Positions 58,702-64,000 of a DNA stretch of 64,000 bases are shown here, piece after piece (within the stretch, counting starts at the first letter, position 1; the number at the start of each line of letters is the position of its first letter). The notes under the pieces were generated by a model that was not told the origin of the DNA, ran no database searches, and saw only the letters and a list, made by a program, of their open reading frames with translations. Both the position numbers and the translations under genes were made by a program. Location: the NCBI GenBank assembly GCA_963590855.1, contig CAVAQT010000005.1:1-64000 (forward strand). Direction: 5' to 3'. Origin of the DNA: Ruminococcus_C sp963590855 (GTDB lineage: Bacteria > Bacillota > Clostridia > Oscillospirales > Ruminococcaceae).

Positions 58702-60105
58702 ATGAAGAAAAGCGCAAGAATCGCTCTGCACTGCCTTCTGGCAATGGTTCTGACCATCCCGCTAGTCGCATGCGGTTCTGATACCAAGGACACCACACCG
58801 AAAAAAGATATGTCTGCCAACACCAGAGAACAGCTGGCAGAATTGGCGAAATCCGATGAGCGTCTCACCGGAGAACTGGAAAACAAGACCATTAAGTGGA
58901 TGTCGGACTGGGATATCAACTCCGACGACACCGGAAAGACGACTCCCATTGAACTGGCAGTGTTCCAGGAACGGTACGGCGGTCAGATCGAATGGCACCA
59001 GACCACCTACGGCGCGCGGTACGACAACCTGGCGAATGCCATCAACAGTGACGAGGGTGTAGACTTTTTCTACGGCGGCAACTGGGACGCTTTCCCGAAG
59101 GGCGCTGTCCGCGGCATGTTTGTTCCCTATGACAATTATATTGATCTGGATTCAGAACTGTGGGCAGATGTCAAGGATGCCAACGATGCGATGATCTGGA
59201 ACGGCGGTCACTACATGGCCATCGTCGAAGTCACCGGCGACAACTGCGCCATTATCTATAACCGCAAGACCATGGACGAAAACGGTCTGGACGACCCGGC
59301 GGAGCTGTTTGAAAAGGGCAAGTGGGACTGGGATGCATTCGAGGACATGTTGTCCGAGTTTGTTGACACCTCCAACGAGCATTACGGCATCGACAGCTGG
59401 TATTTTGAGTCCGGTCTGTCCGCTTCCACTGGTGTCCCGTACATCGGTCTGGAGGACGGCAAGCTGGTGAACAACCTGCGGAACGAAGCCATTGAGGATT
59501 ACCAGAACTGGATGTACGGTCTCTGGCAGTCTGATTATATCGCACTGGGCGTAGGTGACTACGGCTGGACTTCCCGTGATTATTACATTGGTGAGGGCAA
59601 GCTGCTGTTCTATCCCTGCGGTCTGTGGGCACTGGGCAACGAAAAATCCCAGTGGTCTAAAACATTTGGCGAGGATGTATTCTTCGTGCCAGTTCCGAAG
59701 TACGACAAGGCAGACGAATACTACATTCCCACCAGTGTCAACGCATACTGCTTCGTCAAGGGCGGTCATAACCCGGAGGGTGTAGGCAAGTTCCTGGACT
59801 GCTTCCGGTTCAGCAAGATCAGCGACGGCGCGCAGGAGATCAGCGACGAACAGTTCGTCAAGGACTATGAGTGGACTGACGAAATGATCGAGATGAAAAA
59901 CAAGATGAATGAAATGGCACTGGAGAATCCGGTATTCGACTACTACAACGGCATTTCCTCCGATGTTACCGACATTCTGGACAGCAGCGTCAACGGCATC
60001 CGTGCCGCTTCCAGAGGTACACCCTGGAACGAATCGGTCAACGCGATCTATGACCAGACCCAGAACTTCATCGATGAAGTCAACGAAAAAAATGCTGCGG
60101 AATAA
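58702..60105 (+). CDS. Extracellular solute-binding lipoprotein (ABC family 1, sugar type)
   Basis: The 467-aa protein starts after AAGGAG. It has a lipoprotein signal peptide with lipobox LVAC (cysteine 24) and a periplasmic-binding fold of cluster 1 type with Trp-rich ligand segments (WMSDWDIN, YGGNWDAFP, MIWNGGHYMAI, WYFESGLSAS, LLFYPCGLWALG). The many Trp residues suggest an oligosaccharide ligand. No permease or ATPase follows; it ends at a strong terminator. It may serve permeases elsewhere and the ATPase at 37329. Confidence 0.9.
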   Translation: MKKSARIALHCLLAMVLTIPLVACGSDTKDTTPKKDMSANTREQLAELAKSDERLTGELENKTIKWMSDWDINSDDTGKTTPIELAVFQERYGGQIEWHQTTYGARYDNLANAINSDEGVDFFYGGNWDAFPKGAVRGMFVPYDNYIDLDSELWADVKDANDAMIWNGGHYMAIVEVTGDNCAIIYNRKTMDENGLDDPAELFEKGKWDWDAFEDMLSEFVDTSNEHYGIDSWYFESGLSASTGVPYIGLEDGKLVNNLRNEAIEDYQNWMYGLWQSDYIALGVGDYGWTSRDYYIGEGKLLFYPCGLWALGNEKSQWSKTFGEDVFFVPVPKYDKADEYYIPTSVNAYCFVKGGHNPEGVGKFLDCFRFSKISDGAQEISDEQFVKDYEWTDEMIEMKNKMNEMALENPVFDYYNGISSDVTDILDSSVNGIRAASRGTPWNESVNAIYDQTQNFIDEVNEKNAAE

Positions 60106-60127
60106 CAGACCGCTTTGAAATATTGCA

Positions 60128-60169
60128 AAACAGCCGCCGGCAGGGAAAACTTCCTGCCGGCGGCTGTTT
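60128..60169. terminator. Bidirectional terminator between the binding-protein gene and the second htrA
   Basis: A perfect 17-bp stem (AAACAGCCGCCGGCAGG and complement) has an 8-base loop and T or A runs at the ends. Confidence 0.9.
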
Positions 60170-60182
60170 GTGTTCTGTAGAA

Positions 60183-61703
60183 TCAATAGTTTCCCGAAGT
60201 ATCTGCCATCAGCTTACACTGAATGGTGAACTCTTCATATGTTCCGTCTGCCTGATAGCGCCGGCAGCGCGCTTCTATGGTGTCGCCGCCCTTGCATCCG
60301 TCAATGGCAGCGTTCAGGGAGTCATAATCGTCTACGGCTTCTCCCTGCACCGTGGTGATAACATCGTTCACCTGCAAGTCAGTGTTGGCAATGTCACAGT
60401 CGTCTGCGATCTCCGTGATCCAGACTCCGGTCAGATCTTCCGGTACATTCTGCATTCCGATCTCGTCGGCAAAGCTCTGCTGCACCTCTTCTGCGATCAG
60501 CGAAATAAACGTGATTCCCACGCGCACCCGGTCGGCAACATAGCCGTTGTCGATGAGATCCTGAACAATGGGCAGCACCTCGTTGATGGTAATGGCAAAA
60601 CCCAGTCCCTCATAGCTGGAGCTGACATACTTGGAAGAAGTGATGCCGATGACCTGACCATACATATTGACCAGTGCACCGCCGGAATTTCCGGGGCTGA
60701 TGGCGGCGTTGGTCTGGATACAGTTCATGTCGAATCCGGTGGCATCCGAGCGGATCTGACGGTTCAGCCCGGAGACGATACCATTCGTCACAGAGCCGGA
60801 AAGTCCTGCCGGATTGCCGATGGCAACCACAGCTTCTCCCAGCACAACCTCGTCGGAATTGCCCATGGTGGCTGCCGGAAAGTCGCTGCCCTCGATCTTG
60901 ATGACCGCCAGATCAGTCTTGTTGTCCTTTCCGATCACCTTTGCCGCATACTCCGATTCATCGGACATAATGACCTTGAAAGATTTGCCGTCTGTCAGCA
61001 CATGGGCATTGGTAATGATATAGCCGTCCTCGCTGGAAATGATCCCCGAGCCCGTGCCGCTGAGCTGTTCACCCTTGGCATCGCCGTAGGTTTCGATCTC
61101 CACAATAGACGGGCGCACTGCTGCCGCCACGCCCTCTACGGTGTATGCACCGTTTTCATCGGTATTTTCCCCATTGTCATCTAGCTGCGGTTTGTCCTGC
61201 TGCTGAATGACGACCTTGCTGCCGCCACCTTCAGCAGTCTCAGACGTTTCTGAAACGGCGGGCACAAATGCACCCTTCCGATACTTTACCACATCGCTGC
61301 CGATACAATACACCACCAGCACTGCCAAAAGTACTGCCACGATCTTCAACCAGAATGCCGTGCGGCGATCCTTTTTTTCCGGTGAAAGCGGCTGCTTGGG
61401 CGGCTGCGGCGGCACTTGCGGCGGCGCCTGCCAGTTTCCCATCCGCGGCGGCTGATTCTGATACCAGTTCGGCATGCCATTCTGCACTGGCGGTACATTC
61501 TGCACCGGCGGCACGTTCTGTACCGGCGGCACGTTCTGCACCGGCGGCACGTTTTGTACCGGCGGCACGTTTTGTACCGGCGGCACGTTTTGTACCGGCG
61601 GCACGTTCTGCACCGGCGGTGTATTTGGCATCGGTGGGACATTGGGCTGCGGCGGTGTCTCCGGCTGCGGCGGCACGGCATTTCCCTGCGGCTGTTCCTG
61701 CAT
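60183..61703 (-). CDS. Second HtrA/DegP-type serine protease, with Pro-rich repeat N-terminus
   Basis: The start 61703 follows GGAG; the long ORF upstream is antisense noise. The 506-aa protein has a cytoplasmic Pro/Gln-rich segment with seven exact NVPPVQ hexapeptides (33-74), one membrane helix (about 117-137), an S1C protease domain with His234 (TNAHVL), Asp264 (KTDLAVI) and Ser340 (GNSGGAL), and a C-terminal PDZ (about 385-490). It lies just downstream of a histidine kinase, separated by a terminator hairpin. The pair suggests an envelope-stress system like CssRS-HtrA. Confidence 0.93.
   Translation of the reverse strand: MQEQPQGNAVPPQPETPPQPNVPPMPNTPPVQNVPPVQNVPPVQNVPPVQNVPPVQNVPPVQNVPPVQNVPPVQNGMPNWYQNQPPRMGNWQAPPQVPPQPPKQPLSPEKKDRRTAFWLKIVAVLLAVLVVYCIGSDVVKYRKGAFVPAVSETSETAEGGGSKVVIQQQDKPQLDDNGENTDENGAYTVEGVAAAVRPSIVEIETYGDAKGEQLSGTGSGIISSEDGYIITNAHVLTDGKSFKVIMSDESEYAAKVIGKDNKTDLAVIKIEGSDFPAATMGNSDEVVLGEAVVAIGNPAGLSGSVTNGIVSGLNRQIRSDATGFDMNCIQTNAAISPGNSGGALVNMYGQVIGITSSKYVSSSYEGLGFAITINEVLPIVQDLIDNGYVADRVRVGITFISLIAEEVQQSFADEIGMQNVPEDLTGVWITEIADDCDIANTDLQVNDVITTVQGEAVDDYDSLNAAIDGCKGGDTIEARCRRYQADGTYEEFTIQCKLMADTSGNY
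61476..61619. repeat. Eight tandem 18-bp repeats coding for the PPVQN repeats
   Basis: Eight 18-bp units of the form CTGCACCGGCGGCACGTT with few changes lie inside the htrA-like gene. Repeat number may vary by slippage between strains. Confidence 0.85.
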
Positions 61704-61724
61704 AGAAAAAACTCCTTTTTTCAA

Positions 61725-61770
61725 AAAACGGGCAGTGTCCAGCTGTTTTTTGCTTTGACACTGCCCGTTT
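61725..61770 (-). terminator. Terminator hairpin between the histidine kinase and htrA genes
   Basis: AAACGGGCAGTGTC pairs with its complement GACACTGCCCGTTT around a 17-base loop and is followed on the minus strand by a T run. It may be partial, letting some readthrough into htrA. Confidence 0.75.
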
Positions 61771-61776
61771 CCAGTT

Positions 61777-63279
61777 TTATTTTTCTTCCTGTTCCGGCGG
61801 ATCGACGTGCGGCAGGCGCACCTCGAACTCGGTATAGGCATGTTCTTCACTGCGTACACTGATTTGTGCATGGTGCAGATGAATGATCTTTTTGGTAATG
61901 TCCAGACCCAGCCCCAGTCCGGTCTTATCCTGACTGCGCGAAGCATCGGACTTATAGAACCGCTCGAAGATCTTCGGCAGTTCTTCCTTTGAGATACCCT
62001 TTCCGGTATTTCGTACAGCAAATACCCAGGTATCTTCCTCATCGGCGAACCGGAATGTGATCGTGCCGCCGTCGTTGACGAACTTCACGGCATTTTCCAC
62101 CAGGTTATAGACCACCTGACCGATCAGATCCGGATCGGCGCAGACACGGATAGGTGTGCTGTCCAGACCTTCTACCGCGATATGCCGCTTTTCCAACCGG
62201 TTTTCAAACATGAGCACCGTACGGAATGCGGTATCGTTTATGGTGAACATCCGATAATTCAGCTGAATCGTGCCGGCATCGAATTTCGTCAGGTTCAGCA
62301 TGGAGGTAACCAGAATTTTCAGCCGCTGTACCTCCTGTGAAACGATGGAGAGATACTCCATGCGCTTGGGCTTCGGCACAGTGCCGTCCAGAATACCCTC
62401 CACAAAACCACTGATAATGGTCATGGGCGTCCGCAGCTCATGAGAGACATTGGACACAAACTGACGGCTGGACTCCTCTGCACGGCTGGACTGACTTCCC
62501 ACTTGTTCCGCCAGCGCCGCGATCTGTTCCAGGTCAGAACCCATAAACTTCTCCGGCTGAATGGGCTTGCTGTAATCGCCCTGCACATAGCGCTGCAGCG
62601 CTTCTTCCAACTGTTCCGTCTGGCGGTTTGCGCACCAGACATTCATAAAGATCAGCCCGGCCGCGATCAGAAGGAGCACCACCGACAAGATCACTGTCAG
62701 CAATATAATATGTGTCGTATAGACATTCAGCGGCCGTGTAAAGGAAGCCGCAAACATATAATAGGTTACTTCCGTTCCATCCTCGGTCAGCTGAAAGGTA
62801 ATGCCGCGGGTGAGCATAGGCTCTGCGACGCTGTGGTCGATCTTGCCGGAGGCGCTGTCGGTCAGATAGACGCCGTCCTTTTCCATAGCGCTGCACATCT
62901 CATTGCTGAGCTTGAGGTCAGCCGCTGCAATATCGCAGTTTTCGCTGGCATAAATACAATTTCCGTCTGTATCGAACAGATAGAGGAAAATGTTCATCTG
63001 CCGGGCGACCTTATTCAGATTTTCCGGAATATAGGCTGCCAACAGGTCATTCTGCGGATCCTGGCGGCTTTGCTCCGTAAAGTCCGCAGCCATAATATCG
63101 CAGGAACGAAGACAGTTCCCGTAATAATCCTGCTTATACTTGGAAACCGCATAACCAGACACCGCCAGAGCGGATACGATCAGCAGGCAGGCAGCCAACA
63201 GCAGCCGAACGAAAAACGTCCGCCAGATGCGCCGCCAACAGTGCTTTTTCTTTTTCCGGCTTTGCTCTGTTTTTTCCAC
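61777..63279 (-). CDS. Sensor histidine kinase (two membrane helices, HAMP)
   Basis: The 500-aa protein has helix 1 (about 19-42), an extracytoplasmic sensor of about 140 residues, helix 2 (about 190-213), a HAMP linker, the HisKA box FVSNVSHELRTPMTIISGF (phospho-His near residue 281) and HATPase motifs NLVENAVKF, NTGKGI and GLGLGLDI. It is of the PhoR/ResE type. It starts 5 bases after the response regulator gene stop and forms a pair with it. Confidence 0.95.
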   Translation of the reverse strand: MEKTEQSRKKKKHCWRRIWRTFFVRLLLAACLLIVSALAVSGYAVSKYKQDYYGNCLRSCDIMAADFTEQSRQDPQNDLLAAYIPENLNKVARQMNIFLYLFDTDGNCIYASENCDIAAADLKLSNEMCSAMEKDGVYLTDSASGKIDHSVAEPMLTRGITFQLTEDGTEVTYYMFAASFTRPLNVYTTHIILLTVILSVVLLLIAAGLIFMNVWCANRQTEQLEEALQRYVQGDYSKPIQPEKFMGSDLEQIAALAEQVGSQSSRAEESSRQFVSNVSHELRTPMTIISGFVEGILDGTVPKPKRMEYLSIVSQEVQRLKILVTSMLNLTKFDAGTIQLNYRMFTINDTAFRTVLMFENRLEKRHIAVEGLDSTPIRVCADPDLIGQVVYNLVENAVKFVNDGGTITFRFADEEDTWVFAVRNTGKGISKEELPKIFERFYKSDASRSQDKTGLGLGLDITKKIIHLHHAQISVRSEEHAYTEFEVRLPHVDPPEQEEK

Positions 63280-63284
63280 GGGGC

Positions 63285-63983
63285 TTATTCGTCCTCAGTG
63301 GATTCAAACTTATAGCCTACGCCCCAGACAGTCTTCAGAGACCACTTGTCAGAAACACCTTCCAGCTTTTCGCGCAGACGCTTGATGTGTACGTCGATGG
63401 TACGGGAGTCACCGTAATACTCGAAGCCCCATACCTCGTCCAACAGCTGGTCACGGGTATAAACGCGGTTCGGGTTGGATGCCAGATAGAACAGCAGTTC
63501 CAGTTCTTTCGGCGGTGTGTCTACGACCTTGCCGTCTACGCGCAGCTCATAACGAGTCATGTTGACAGACAGCTTGTCATAGCGTACTTCCTTGATCTCG
63601 GACTCTTCCGGAGAATTGCCCACGCGTCTTGCGATCGCCTTGATGCGGGCAACAACTTCCTTGGTGTCGAACGGCTTTACGATATAGTCGTCTGCGCCCA
63701 GTTCCAGACCCAGTACCTTATCAAAAGTATCGCCCTTTGCGGTGATCATGATGATCGGCACGCTGGACTTCTTCCGTACTTCACGGCATACCTGCCAGCC
63801 ATCCAGAGTCGGCAGCATAACGTCCAGCAGGATGATGTCCGGCTTCAGTGCATTAAACTTTACCAGAGCCTCTTCACCATCATAGGACAGAATCACGCTG
63901 TATCCCTCATTTTCCAGATACATCCGCAATACGTCGCAAATATTCGGGTCATCGTCAACAACAAGAACTTTTTCCAATGCCAT
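63285..63983 (-). CDS. OmpR/PhoB-family response regulator
   Basis: The 232-aa regulator has a receiver domain with phosphoacceptor Asp54 (DIILLDVMLP), acidic Asp10-Asp12 and Lys in VKPF, and a C-terminal winged helix (about 130-228, RVYTRDQLLDEVWGFEYYGDSRTIDVHIKRLREKLE). It is coupled to the histidine kinase gene. The gene is complete; its promoter lies beyond the right edge. Confidence 0.97.
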   Translation of the reverse strand: MALEKVLVVDDDPNICDVLRMYLENEGYSVILSYDGEEALVKFNALKPDIILLDVMLPTLDGWQVCREVRKKSSVPIIMITAKGDTFDKVLGLELGADDYIVKPFDTKEVVARIKAIARRVGNSPEESEIKEVRYDKLSVNMTRYELRVDGKVVDTPPKELELLFYLASNPNRVYTRDQLLDEVWGFEYYGDSRTIDVHIKRLREKLEGVSDKWSLKTVWGVGYKFESTEDE

Positions 63984-64000
63984 AATTTTTCACGCCTTCC

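Overview
The window looks like chromosomal DNA of a Gram-positive, anaerobic, gut or rumen type member of the Clostridia, most likely Ruminococcus or a close relative. The evidence is two secreted proteins with type I dockerin modules, long Thr/Glu linkers, a sortase-type surface protein, an adjacent tRNA-Ser pair, LytTR-DUF3021 and PspA modules, strong AAAGGAG ribosome binding sites, and many sigma-A promoters with exact 17-base spacing. No rRNA or phage structural genes are present. The species cannot be fixed from the sequence alone.

Layout. (1) 1-~6090: an AT-richer integrated mobilizable element. It carries the start of an HsdR-N type nuclease gene cut by the window edge, a small orphan protein, a MobV relaxase with a candidate oriT, a RepA-like ATPase, a MobC-like RHH protein, a tyrosine integrase, an excisionase-like protein and a divergent XRE repressor. 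It abuts the 3' end of guaA. (2) 6.1-14 kb: housekeeping genes (guaA, monooxygenase, YczE-like membrane protein, GGDEF protein, GNAT, SDR, exonuclease, and pspA coupled to a 52-aa membrane protein). (3) 14.2-18.4 kb: a 1412-aa surface adhesin with a 430-residue Thr-rich stalk. (4) 18.8-26.3 kb: a leftward polysaccharide operon that initiates a lipid-linked sugar and makes GDP-mannose and a GDP-6-deoxyhexose (phosphoglycosyltransferase, manC, gmd, two GT4s, rmd, coiled-coil protein).

(5) 26.4-28.3 kb: a type I-C-like CRISPR array of 20 repeats with no cas genes in view. It is transcribed leftward from a promoter at 28265-28293 to a terminator at 26444-26475. Three of its repeats are each split by the same palindromic element, which duplicates exactly the 13-bp hairpin of the repeat. 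(6) 28.5-39.9 kb: envelope and secretion functions (DUF4353-like lipoprotein, HtrA protease, SGNH-like dockerin protein, a candidate small RNA, yjbQ-cobB-dtd, two tRNA-Ser genes, MsmK-type ATPase, pseudouridine synthase). (7) 39.9-45 kb: nrdR operon and secDF. (8) 44.6-53.7 kb: ung with an unknown partner, then metF, a stand-alone MetH reactivation domain and a short metH, interrupted by a GNAT gene and a zeta-type toxin-antitoxin pair, then an AI-2E family exporter. (9) 53.7-64 kb: purA, a decayed type I toxin-antitoxin locus carrying another palindromic element, LytTR-DUF3021, a dockerin metalloprotease, an orphan sugar-binding lipoprotein, and a response regulator, histidine kinase and HtrA unit running off the right edge.

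The most unusual items are the CRISPR repeats targeted by a mobile palindrome, a pair of recent spacers that share a 20-nt core, an autonomous structured small-RNA unit at 34.5-34.74 kb, and the antisense RNA of a broken type I toxin locus at 55.3-55.6 kb.
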